Origin: an uncultured Dokdonia sp.
GTDB taxonomy: Bacteria > Bacteroidota > Bacteroidia > Flavobacteriales > Flavobacteriaceae
Length of the DNA: 5,478 nucleotides
NCBI GenBank assembly: GCA_937124495.1
Contig: CAKZKZ010000840.1
Location: 1 to 5,478 of the forward strand
Reading direction: 5' to 3'
In this document: positions 1 through 5,478 of the stretch, in pieces
Layout of the letters: each line of letters opens with the position of its first letter
Position numbering within the stretch: the stretch's first letter is position 1
Notes under the pieces: generated by a model
Told to the model about the DNA's origin: nothing
What the model saw: the letters and a program-made list of their open reading frames with translations, nothing else
Database searches by the model: none
Program-made: the position numbers and the translations under genes

Positions 1-1
1 T

Positions 2-1510
2 TTGGTAGAAATCATGGATCAGACAGATGAGGAAGAAGATACGTCCTGTAATGGAGGAGTATTTGTAGGCAATGTTATTTTAGAAACTCAACAAGAAATA
101 GAGGAGTTTGGAAATTTGTGTTATACTTCAATTAGTGGAGATCTTTTTATTGGATTCGAAAATTTACCAGCAAATTTTGATATTATTGATCTTTCACCTC
201 TTAGTAATTTAACGACTATTTCTGGGGAATTAAAAATTGATAGTTTAGGTTTAGAAATAGAAAATCTTTTTGGTTTACACAATATTATAGAAATAGGAGG
301 GGATTTAACTATACATGGTTCTAGCTTGCTTTCATTAGATGGTTTGGAAGGTATTAATTCAGTTGGCGATATAATATCCATAATTGGTAATGATAATATA
401 ACTTCAATTTTACCTCTTCAAAATATTTACTTAGAGGATAAAACTCTTATACAGGTTGGTGTTAATGATAACTTACAGGATTTGAAAGGTCTAGAAGGGT
501 TAGTTAATGCGCCATTTACTAATTTGGTCGTTTTTGGTAATCAATCATTGGTTTCTCTAGAAGGGCTTAATAACTTAACTGAAATTTGGATACTCACTCT
601 GAGTAATAATTATAATATAGAGTCCCTCTTGGGATTAAGTAATTTAGAAGAAATTTCTTCGCTTGGTATCAATGACAATAATAGTTTAAGCTCTTTAGAT
701 GGACTGCAAAACCTTCATACTGCTTCGTCTATTAGTTTTGTTAGATGTAATGGGCTAATCACTACGGAAGGTTTACAGAATCTTACAAATACTTCAGGTA
801 TTAATATAGCGAAAAATGACAGTTTAACTGAAATTGTAGGATTTGAAAGTATAGAAGAAGTTTATGGAATTACAGTTTCATATAATCCTGTATTAAGTTC
901 TTTAAGTGGCTTTCAAAATATTAATATAGCTGATAGGATAATTATATCAAGTAATGATATTTTACTTGACATTAATGATTTTGGAAATTTATCATCAATA
1001 ACCAGTAGATTAGAAATTCTTAATAATAGTAATTTAGTTTCAATAGAAGGTTTGTCTAATTTAGTTACAGATAATAACTCTTCAGTTTTTATAAGTGTGA
1101 ATCCAAATCTTGAAAGTCTAAATGGGTTACAAAATATGGGGATTGTAAAAACTTTAAGCATAAATGATAATCAAAGTCTTACTTCATTAGCACCTTTGGC
1201 AAATCTCTCGCAAATTGATGTTTTAAGAATAAAGGATAATGAAAATTTGATATCCTTAGAAGGGCTTAGTGGAATTTCTAGCTTAAATGAGCTAGAAATA
1301 ATAAGCAATTTTAATCTACTTACACTGGAAGGATTAAATAATTTACAAGAGGTAAGTTCTCTGTATAAAATAATTAACAACCATCTTTTAGCTGATTTTT
1401 GCACTGTGAGTAATGTCTTTTCTAATGAATTTCAAGCTATTTATGAAGTGTCTGCTAATGCATTTAACCCATCAATAAATGATATGCAAAATGGAAATTG
1501 TACCATGTGA
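2..1510 (+). CDS. Receptor-L/leucine-rich-repeat surface protein, 5' partial
   Basis: The visible 502 residues are almost entirely leucine-rich repeats of the receptor L-domain style seen in Bacteroidota surface proteins. A unit of about 22-26 residues, roughly L-x-S-L-x-G-L-x-N-L followed by a short strand and an N-D-N turn, recurs with its GL/GF core near residues 91, 114, 163, 188, 212, 234, 257, 280, 303, 350, 375, 421 and 444. The N-terminal cap (C16-N-G-G to C40, with an ETQQEIEEF strand) and the C-terminal cap (C467 to C500, ending near N-G-N-C) each carry two cysteines, probably disulfide-bonded; this is inference. TTG at 2 and ATG at 14 are open in frame but would give a protein with no signal peptide, so the true start is probably upstream. 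The acidic stretch at residues 6-13 looks like the linker after a lipoprotein cysteine. There is no type IX secretion C-terminal domain. Base composition is lower in G+C than downstream genes. Ligand and function are unknown; adhesion or binding is a guess. Confidence 0.85.
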   Translation: MVEIMDQTDEEEDTSCNGGVFVGNVILETQQEIEEFGNLCYTSISGDLFIGFENLPANFDIIDLSPLSNLTTISGELKIDSLGLEIENLFGLHNIIEIGGDLTIHGSSLLSLDGLEGINSVGDIISIIGNDNITSILPLQNIYLEDKTLIQVGVNDNLQDLKGLEGLVNAPFTNLVVFGNQSLVSLEGLNNLTEIWILTLSNNYNIESLLGLSNLEEISSLGINDNNSLSSLDGLQNLHTASSISFVRCNGLITTEGLQNLTNTSGINIAKNDSLTEIVGFESIEEVYGITVSYNPVLSSLSGFQNINIADRIIISSNDILLDINDFGNLSSITSRLEILNNSNLVSIEGLSNLVTDNNSSVFISVNPNLESLNGLQNMGIVKTLSINDNQSLTSLAPLANLSQIDVLRIKDNENLISLEGLSGISSLNELEIISNFNLLTLEGLNNLQEVSSLYKIINNHLLADFCTVSNVFSNEFQAIYEVSANAFNPSINDMQNGNCTM

Positions 1511-1554
1511 AATCATTAAATCCTCATTAAAAAATTAACCAATACACAAAGTAC

Positions 1555-2661
1555 TTGAAACAACTTTCTGTAGTTATCGTCAATTATAATGTACGCCACT
1601 TTTTGGAGCTTTGCTTAAAAAGTGTGCAAGCAGCTATTACGACACTTGATGCAGAGATTATAGTGGTAGATAATGCTTCTGTAGATGATAGTTGTGAGAT
1701 GGTTAAAGAGCTATTTCCAGAGGTAGTCTTAATCGCAAACAAGGATAATGTTGGTTTTTCTACAGCAAATAACCAAGGCGTTGCGATAGCACAAGGGGAG
1801 TATGTCTGTATACTCAATCCAGATACCTGTGTCACCGAAGAGACTTTTATAAAACTTTTTGAATTTGCTGCTAAGACTCCAAAAATGGGGGCAGTGGGAA
1901 CACGACTTATTGATGGTACAGGAAGATTCCTGCCAGAAAGTAAACGCAATTTGCCAACGCCCAAAGTGGCATTCCAAAAAATATTTGGGAGTGGTACTTC
2001 TTATTATGTAGAAGATCTCGATCAAACAGATGTAGGACCTGTCACAGTGCTTGTAGGCGCTTTTATGTTTTTGAAACGGACTGTATATCAGGAAGTAGGA
2101 GGGTTTGATGAGCAGTATTTTATGTATGGTGAAGATATAGATCTATCCTATACGATTACAAAAGCGGGATATCAAAATTATTATTTCGGCGAGACGACGG
2201 TACTTCATTATAAAGGAGAAAGTACCGCCAAAGATGCTACATATCGCAAGCGTTTTTACGGGGCTATGCGTATTTTCTATCAGAAACACTTTAAAAGTAA
2301 CCCTTTAGAATCTTTTGGTGTGCGAATAGGGTTGTGGTTGGCTACGCTTTCGCGAAAGCGTACCATAGAAAACCAGATAACATCTCCGACAGGGTATGCT
2401 ATTGCCACAGAAAATGACGCACTTGGACAACAAGTTTCTGATGCCTTACAAGTGGCTGTTGAAAAGGTGAATCATATAGAATCTTTAAGGGAAGGCACTG
2501 AAGTTTTTCTAGATGAAACTCACTTATCATACAGGGGTTGTATGATATTGATTTCAGAATCAAAGGGAAAACAATTTACATTTAAGATTATTCCTAAAAA
2601 TACTACCTTTGCAATAGGAAGTAATAGTAAGGAAGGAAGAGGAGAAGTACTTCATTTTTAA
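1555..2661 (+). CDS. Family 2 glycosyltransferase (WbbL/rhamnosyltransferase-like) with C-terminal extension
   Basis: This is a GT-A-fold, family 2 glycosyltransferase that should move a sugar from a nucleotide-sugar to a growing surface glycan at the cytoplasmic face of the inner membrane. Visible motifs are SVVIVNYN (residues 5-12, first strand), VVDNASVDDS (37-46, nucleotide binding), DNVGFSTANNQG (64-75), ILNPDT (86-91, the DxD-equivalent metal site), GAFMFLKR (168-175), and GGFDE...YGEDIDLS (182-198) with the acidic pair E193-D194 as likely acceptor-site/base residues, then VLHYKGEST (216-224). No membrane helix is obvious. TTG at 1555 is chosen because an in-frame stop lies at 1528-1530, no ATG or GTG lies between, and the first internal ATG (Met49) would remove the first strand. 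Residues from about 265 to 368 are an extension outside the usual catalytic domain, ending in FKIIPKNTTFAIGSNS-x4-GEV. A 20-base palindrome codes for residues 264-269 at this junction. The sugar specificity cannot be read from sequence. Confidence 0.9.
   Translation: MKQLSVVIVNYNVRHFLELCLKSVQAAITTLDAEIIVVDNASVDDSCEMVKELFPEVVLIANKDNVGFSTANNQGVAIAQGEYVCILNPDTCVTEETFIKLFEFAAKTPKMGAVGTRLIDGTGRFLPESKRNLPTPKVAFQKIFGSGTSYYVEDLDQTDVGPVTVLVGAFMFLKRTVYQEVGGFDEQYFMYGEDIDLSYTITKAGYQNYYFGETTVLHYKGESTAKDATYRKRFYGAMRIFYQKHFKSNPLESFGVRIGLWLATLSRKRTIENQITSPTGYAIATENDALGQQVSDALQVAVEKVNHIESLREGTEVFLDETHLSYRGCMILISESKGKQFTFKIIPKNTTFAIGSNSKEGRGEVLHF
2343..2362. repeat. Perfect 20-bp palindrome, copy 1, inside the glycosyltransferase gene
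   Basis: TACGCTTTCGCGAAAGCGTA is a perfect inverted repeat with no spacer, centred on TCGCGA. It lies within coding sequence and is read in frame as T-L-S-R-K-R at the border between the catalytic domain and the C-terminal extension. It has no stop codon in any frame (the frames give YAFAKA, TLSRKR and RFRESV), and being palindromic it reads the same on both strands. It shares 17 identical bases with the copy at 5445-5461. I recall such sequences as common in marine Flavobacteriaceae; this needs a genome count. Confidence 0.85.
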
Positions 2662-2706
2662 TTGTACAATATTGTGGATTTCAGAATATAAGTTCGTTAA
2701 AAATGG

Positions 2707-2714
2707 TATTTTTG
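2707..2714 (+). promoter_or_regulatory. Candidate Bacteroidota -7 promoter box for the E2 gene
   Basis: TATTTTTG matches the Bacteroidota -7 consensus TAnnTTTG exactly and would start transcription roughly 30 bases before the E2 start codon. It lies in the 89-base gap after the glycosyltransferase stop. The weak point is the -33 element: no TTG or TTTG is seen at the expected distance upstream, only TTTC near 2679. One exact match to a short AT-rich motif can occur by chance, so this is tentative. Confidence 0.33.
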
Positions 2715-2750
2715 CATAAGCAATAATAAAAACACCTTTTAAATAAGAAA

Positions 2751-4064
2751 ATGGCAAAATTTGAACTTAAACTACCAAAGATGGGAGAGAGTGTTGCAGA
2801 AGCAACATTAACCTCTAGGCGTAAAGAAGAAGGCGATACTATAGAAGCAGACGAAGCGGTATTAGAAATCGCTACCGATAAGGTGGATAGTGAAGTCCCA
2901 AGTGAAGTAGATGGAGTTCTTATAGAAAAGCTTTTTGAAATAGATGATGTTGTTCAGGTTGGACAAACTATCGCTATTATAGAAATCGCTGGAGATGGAC
3001 CTTCGGCAGATGCTCCTGCAACAATCGAAGCAACACCAGCTGTTGAGAAAGCGGTAACTGCCGTAGAAAAAACAGTAACCGCTGCAAAAGATACTGTAGC
3101 AACCCCTGTTGTAAGTTCTGAAGATCGTTTTTATTCTCCACTCGTGAAGAATATGGCAAAAGCAGAAGGTATTGCGCAAGCAGAACTTGACACTATTGCT
3201 GGGACAGGAAAAGAAGGACGTGTCACTAAGAATGATATGCTTTCATATATAGATACTCGTGGTACTCAAAAAGCTGCACCAGTAGCGACTGCACCACAGA
3301 AAACTGCTATACCAGTTGCAAAAGCAACAAAAGCAAGCCCTGTAAGTGTCAATGGAGAAGATGAGATTATAGATATGACCCGTATGGGGAAATTAATAGC
3401 TCATCACATGGTCGCTTCTGTGCAAACAAGCGCACATGTACAATCTTTTATTGAAGCCGATGTAACCAATATTTGGAACTGGCGTAAGAAAGTAAAAGAT
3501 TCGTTTGAAAAGAGAGAAGGAGAGAAGCTTACGTTTACACCCATTTTTATGGAGGCTGTAGCAAAAGCCATACGTGATTTCCCTATGATTAATATCGCTG
3601 TAGATGGAGATCGTATAATCAAGCGTAAAAATATCAATCTTGGAATGGCTGCGGCACTTCCAGATGGAAACTTAATTGTACCTGTGATCAAAAATGCAGA
3701 TCAATTAAATCTTGTTGGCATGACAAAAGCGGTGAATGATCTTGCAGGTCGTTCTCGTGGTGGAAAATTAAAACCAGACGATACACAGGGAGGTACTTAC
3801 ACAGTAACAAACGTAGGTACTTTTGGAAGTATTATGGGAACTCCAATTATCAATCAACCACAAGTAGCGATACTTGCTTTAGGAGCTATACGTAAAGTGC
3901 CTGCAGTGATAGAAACACCAGACGGTGACTTTATAGGTATCCGTATGAAAATGTTCTTATCGCACTCGTATGATCACCGTGTAGTGAATGGAGCTTTAGG
4001 AGGACAGTTTGTAAAACGCGTCGCAGAGTATTTGGAAGCGTGGGATATGAATAGAGAGCTGTAA
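2751..4064 (+). CDS. Dihydrolipoyl acyltransferase, E2 subunit of a 2-oxo acid dehydrogenase complex (branched-chain type likely)
   Basis: This is the E2 core enzyme, which passes an acyl group from the E1 reaction through a swinging lipoyl arm to coenzyme A in the cytoplasm. At 437 residues it has full family length. The lipoyl domain (about 2-78) has the lipoyl-lysine K44 in EIATDKVDSEVPS. An Ala/Val/Lys-rich flexible linker follows (about 82-122), then the peripheral subunit-binding domain (about 126-166, FYSPLVKNMAKAEG to EGRVTKNDML), a second linker, and the catalytic acyltransferase domain (about 205-437). GGTYTVTNVGTFGSIMGTPIINQPQ (347-371) resembles branched-chain or generic acyltransferases more than succinyltransferase OdhB, whose motif reads TNGGVFGSL. 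The active-site motif is DHRVVNG: His409 is kept, but the usual catalytic Asp is Asn413. In the lipoyl domain, arginine stands where a tryptophan is common (TSRRKEEGD). ATG at 2751 begins the standard MAKFELKLPKMGES terminus. No E1 or E3 gene is adjacent, so the substrate is uncertain. Confidence 0.95.
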   Translation: MAKFELKLPKMGESVAEATLTSRRKEEGDTIEADEAVLEIATDKVDSEVPSEVDGVLIEKLFEIDDVVQVGQTIAIIEIAGDGPSADAPATIEATPAVEKAVTAVEKTVTAAKDTVATPVVSSEDRFYSPLVKNMAKAEGIAQAELDTIAGTGKEGRVTKNDMLSYIDTRGTQKAAPVATAPQKTAIPVAKATKASPVSVNGEDEIIDMTRMGKLIAHHMVASVQTSAHVQSFIEADVTNIWNWRKKVKDSFEKREGEKLTFTPIFMEAVAKAIRDFPMINIAVDGDRIIKRKNINLGMAAALPDGNLIVPVIKNADQLNLVGMTKAVNDLAGRSRGGKLKPDDTQGGTYTVTNVGTFGSIMGTPIINQPQVAILALGAIRKVPAVIETPDGDFIGIRMKMFLSHSYDHRVVNGALGGQFVKRVAEYLEAWDMNREL

Positions 4065-4086
4065 AATATTATAGTTAATAACATAC

Positions 4087-4123
4087 AAAAAAGCCTCATT
4101 TCAAATAGAAGTGAGGCTTTTTT
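4087..4123. terminator. Bidirectional intrinsic terminator between convergent genes
   Basis: An inverted repeat pairs 4087-4102 with 4108-4123: 16 pairs including one G-U, around a 5-base loop. The core is GCCTCA/TGAGGC, flanked by six A on the left and six T on the right, so both strands present a GC stem followed by a U-run. It starts 22 bases after the E2 stop and lies 18 bases past the stop of the convergent gene at 4142-4756, so it can end transcription from both sides. Confidence 0.88.
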
Positions 4124-4141
4124 ATTAGGTAGTTATCTTTT

Positions 4142-4756
4142 TTATTCGATCTCTTTGAGCTTGTCCATTAATTGCTCGTACGTTTCTATATCTACAAATA
4201 TCTTACCTCCTAAGTTAAGAATTGGGGTGGTCAATGAAGCTAATGGAGTGGCTGAATTTGCTAATGATTTTTCTAAGTATGCCTTCATTTTAGGTTGCTC
4301 ACTTAGTGACTGTGTTTTAAAAAGATAGATGCTTTTTTCAAGGTTAGCAACTAGACTATCACAACTTGTACACTTGTCTGTGCGATAGATGAGTATAGGT
4401 CGTTTTGCTTCTATCTTCACAAGCTCAAAAGGTCTTTTGAGCGCTCTTCGAGATAAACTATCATTAACGACAAGTTCATACTCGTATTGAGGTGTTTTAC
4501 CACGCTCAATAATCAAACTTTTGATATTTACTTTTGATGTCGCTGGAATTCGTGTGAGTCTCGGTTTTGCTTTACTTTGTCTGAAGCCAGTTCCTGTGAC
4601 AGTAATCATGACATCAAGATCTTTTTCGTTTTCATTGACAGCATACAGAAATAGGCGATTTGCTTTTTGCTCGTCTATAATTTTAATAGGACGATCTTGT
4701 GCTTTTGCAATAAAAGTGCACAGTAATAATGCAATGAGTGGTAGTTTTTTAAGCAT
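4142..4756 (-). CDS. Exported thioredoxin/glutaredoxin-like protein with N-terminal beta-rich domain
   Basis: The 204-residue protein begins with a clear Sec signal peptide: basic MLKK, a hydrophobic stretch, then AKAQ with cleavage near residue 20, so it should act in the periplasm. Residues about 22-112 look beta-rich (alternating patterns such as RLFLYAV, DVMITVTG, YEYELVVND), possibly Ig-like; I do not recognise the domain. The C-terminal part resembles a thioredoxin or glutaredoxin fold: strand RPILIYR (119-125), CTSC (129-132) at the start of a helix, and TTPIL (176-180) with Pro178 in the place of the family's cis-proline, followed by a GG turn and a final helix. This suggests thiol-disulfide exchange, though the CTSC dipeptide is not that of well-known Trx, Grx or DsbA. 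The ATG at 4756 directly precedes the signal peptide. It shares its strand with the gene at 4898-5413 across a 141-base gap, where I see no clear promoter or terminator. Its partner protein is unknown. Confidence 0.85.
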   Translation of the reverse strand: MLKKLPLIALLLCTFIAKAQDRPIKIIDEQKANRLFLYAVNENEKDLDVMITVTGTGFRQSKAKPRLTRIPATSKVNIKSLIIERGKTPQYEYELVVNDSLSRRALKRPFELVKIEAKRPILIYRTDKCTSCDSLVANLEKSIYLFKTQSLSEQPKMKAYLEKSLANSATPLASLTTPILNLGGKIFVDIETYEQLMDKLKEIE

Positions 4757-4897
4757 TGTATGTAGGATTAATTCACCTAAATATATGTAAAAAATATGGT
4801 ATTATGTGTAACTATGTTTATATGCTTTCATGCTTTAACGGTACTTTGTATGAACACTTACATCATTAAGCTCCTTAAAAGTATACAAAAAAAGAGC

Positions 4898-5413
4898 TTA
4901 AAATGTAATTTCTGAAGTTGGAGATAAGAGGTCTTCAAAGTTTTTGGTCCAGACATCATTGACTCGTTTTTCTCCATATTCATTAAAAAGTCCTTCGGGT
5001 GTTCTTTGAAAAATAAGACGATAATCATCACCCAGCATACATATCAATCGACCTTCTACGATTTGCCCAGTAAAAGGGCGAACGCCAGTGCGTCTGAAAG
5101 CATAATAGTAATATTGCTGTTCTTCTACATTATAATATATGAGGGTGTGAAGACTCAGTACAGGCTTTCCATCTTTGATAGATCTGTGCTTTAATACAAT
5201 CAGTTCGCCATCAAGATCGTAACGCACTTTTGAAAGTACGTCGTAGGGTTTGTTTTGTTCTTTTGGATATGATGTGCCTGTGCCTTTCCAATCCCCAATC
5301 ATATAGGAGAGTTTTGCCATGGCTTTTTGTTCTTCGCTTTGCGCGAAAGAAATCTGCGAGATAAAGAAAACGCTTAGGCACAAAAGAGAGATGTAGTTTT
5401 TTATGGTGTTCAT
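4898..5413 (-). CDS. Exported lipocalin/DUF1579-like small protein, function unknown
   Basis: The 171-residue protein has an N-terminal signal peptide (MNTIKNY, hydrophobic residues 8-22, cleavage near SFAQ at 22-25) and no lipobox cysteine, so it is probably periplasmic. The mature part opens with LSYMIGDWKGTGTSYP (35-50), close to the GxWxGxG strand that starts lipocalin-like and DUF1579-type small barrels. Alternating strands follow: KVRYDLDGELIVLKHRS, LSLHTLIYYNVEEQQYYYYAFR, GRLICMLGDDYRLIFQRT, and a final YGEKRVNDVWTKNFEDLL. This pattern fits a beta-barrel that could hold a small hydrophobic ligand, but the ligand cannot be inferred. The ATG at 5413 gives the signal peptide directly and no good Shine-Dalgarno is visible, as is usual in this phylum. 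Upstream are an A11 run (coding-strand sense) and a copy of the palindrome. The thiol-motif gene lies downstream on the same strand, and a joint transcript is possible. Confidence 0.82.
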   Translation of the reverse strand: MNTIKNYISLLCLSVFFISQISFAQSEEQKAMAKLSYMIGDWKGTGTSYPKEQNKPYDVLSKVRYDLDGELIVLKHRSIKDGKPVLSLHTLIYYNVEEQQYYYYAFRRTGVRPFTGQIVEGRLICMLGDDYRLIFQRTPEGLFNEYGEKRVNDVWTKNFEDLLSPTSEITF

Positions 5414-5433
5414 GTTTGCTTTATGTGAATATA

Positions 5434-5444
5434 TTTTTTTTTTT
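5434..5444. repeat. Homopolymeric T11 tract upstream of the lipocalin-like gene
   Basis: Eleven consecutive T (A on the strand of the downstream minus-strand gene) lie 20 bases upstream of that gene's ATG, in its leader or promoter region. The tract abuts the palindrome at 5445. It is not a terminator in either direction: the T-run precedes the palindrome on the plus strand and reads as A on the minus strand. Such tracts can bend DNA or slip in length. Confidence 0.7.
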
Positions 5445-5461
5445 GCTTTCGCGAAAGCGTA
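5445..5461. repeat. Palindrome copy 2, intergenic
   Basis: GCTTTCGCGAAAGCGTA repeats 17 bases of the element at 2343-2362. Here only the inner 14 bases (5445-5458) form a perfect inverted repeat, because the left flank is TTT instead of TAC. It lies 31 bases upstream of the minus-strand gene that starts at 5413. It could be an operator or a dispersed repeat; the coding-region copy argues against a purely local promoter role. Confidence 0.8.
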
Positions 5462-5478
5462 TACTGAATTCAGAATTA

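Noticed and set aside
14..16. ATG (Met5 of the visible frame) as the true start of the LRR gene
   Set aside because: It would yield a cytoplasmic LRR protein with no signal peptide although the caps carry cysteine pairs. The open frame runs to the window edge, so a 5'-truncated gene is the better reading.
1403..1510. Type IX secretion sorting domain at the end of the LRR protein
   Set aside because: The last 35 residues form a cysteine-containing LRR cap ending N-G-N-C-T-M, without the beta-rich C-terminal signal and Lys/Arg-rich end expected of such domains.
2661..2670. Short palindrome ATTGTACAAT after the glycosyltransferase stop, as an operator
   Set aside because: It is ten bases of AT-rich sequence without a second copy in the window; chance is sufficient.
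2699..2713. AAAAAT-GGT-ATTTTT hairpin between the glycosyltransferase and E2 genes as a terminator
   Set aside because: The stem is six A-T pairs only, with no GC core, so it is too weak to count.
4521..4790. Plus-strand open frame overlapping the thiol-motif gene
   Set aside because: It is antisense to a gene with a clear signal peptide and CxxC motif, and its translation shows no recognisable domain.
4866..4901. 8-bp inverted repeat TTAAGCTC/GAGCTTAA overlapping the stop of the gene at 4898-5413, as a terminator
   Set aside because: The loop is 20 bases and the U-run on the transcribed strand lies inside the loop, not after the stem, so it does not fit an intrinsic terminator.
5335..5350. 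CGCTTTGCGCGAAAG as a third copy of the palindrome
   Set aside because: It has an extra base that breaks the symmetry and lies in the signal-peptide coding region; at most a degenerate relative, and I cannot tell it from chance.

Overview
The window looks like a piece of a Flavobacteriaceae (Bacteroidota) chromosome, probably from a marine genus. The evidence is AT-rich DNA with mostly weak or absent Shine-Dalgarno sequences, an LRR protein of the type common in Bacteroidota, an E2 subunit with a flavobacterial-style sequence, and two copies of a palindrome built on GCTTTCGCGAAAGC. I remember that palindrome as frequent in marine flavobacterial genomes but cannot check it here. Five protein genes fill nearly all of the sequence, and no stretch over 300 bases lacks a gene. 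I see no RNA gene, IS element, CRISPR array or phage gene.

Layout. (1) 2-1510, plus strand: the 3' part of a gene for a secreted or lipid-anchored protein with leucine-rich, receptor-L-like repeats; its signal sequence lies outside the window. It is visibly more AT-rich than its neighbours. (2) 1555-2661, plus: a family 2 glycosyltransferase starting at TTG, with a C-terminal extension of about 100 residues. One palindrome copy is embedded in frame at the junction between the catalytic domain and that extension. (3) 2751-4064, plus: the dihydrolipoyl acyltransferase (E2) of a 2-oxo acid dehydrogenase complex, with lipoyl, subunit-binding and catalytic domains all present. Its active-site motif reads DHRVVNG instead of the usual DHRxxDG. 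(4) 4087-4123: a strong terminator hairpin shaped to work in both directions between convergent genes. (5) 4142-4756, minus: an exported protein with a thioredoxin-like CTSC motif. (6) 4898-5413, minus: an exported protein of about 170 residues that resembles lipocalin/DUF1579-type proteins. Upstream of it lie a T11 tract and the second palindrome copy.

The genes do not form one obvious pathway. The E2 is central metabolism. The glycosyltransferase belongs to cell-surface polysaccharide synthesis. The LRR protein and the two minus-strand proteins are cell-envelope or periplasmic. The two minus-strand genes could share a transcript ending at the hairpin, and the glycosyltransferase and E2 genes are co-directional with an 89-base gap.

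I found no convincing new multi-gene system. The best leads are the palindrome, which can sit inside coding sequence because it is open in every frame, and the Asp-to-Asn change in the E2 active site.
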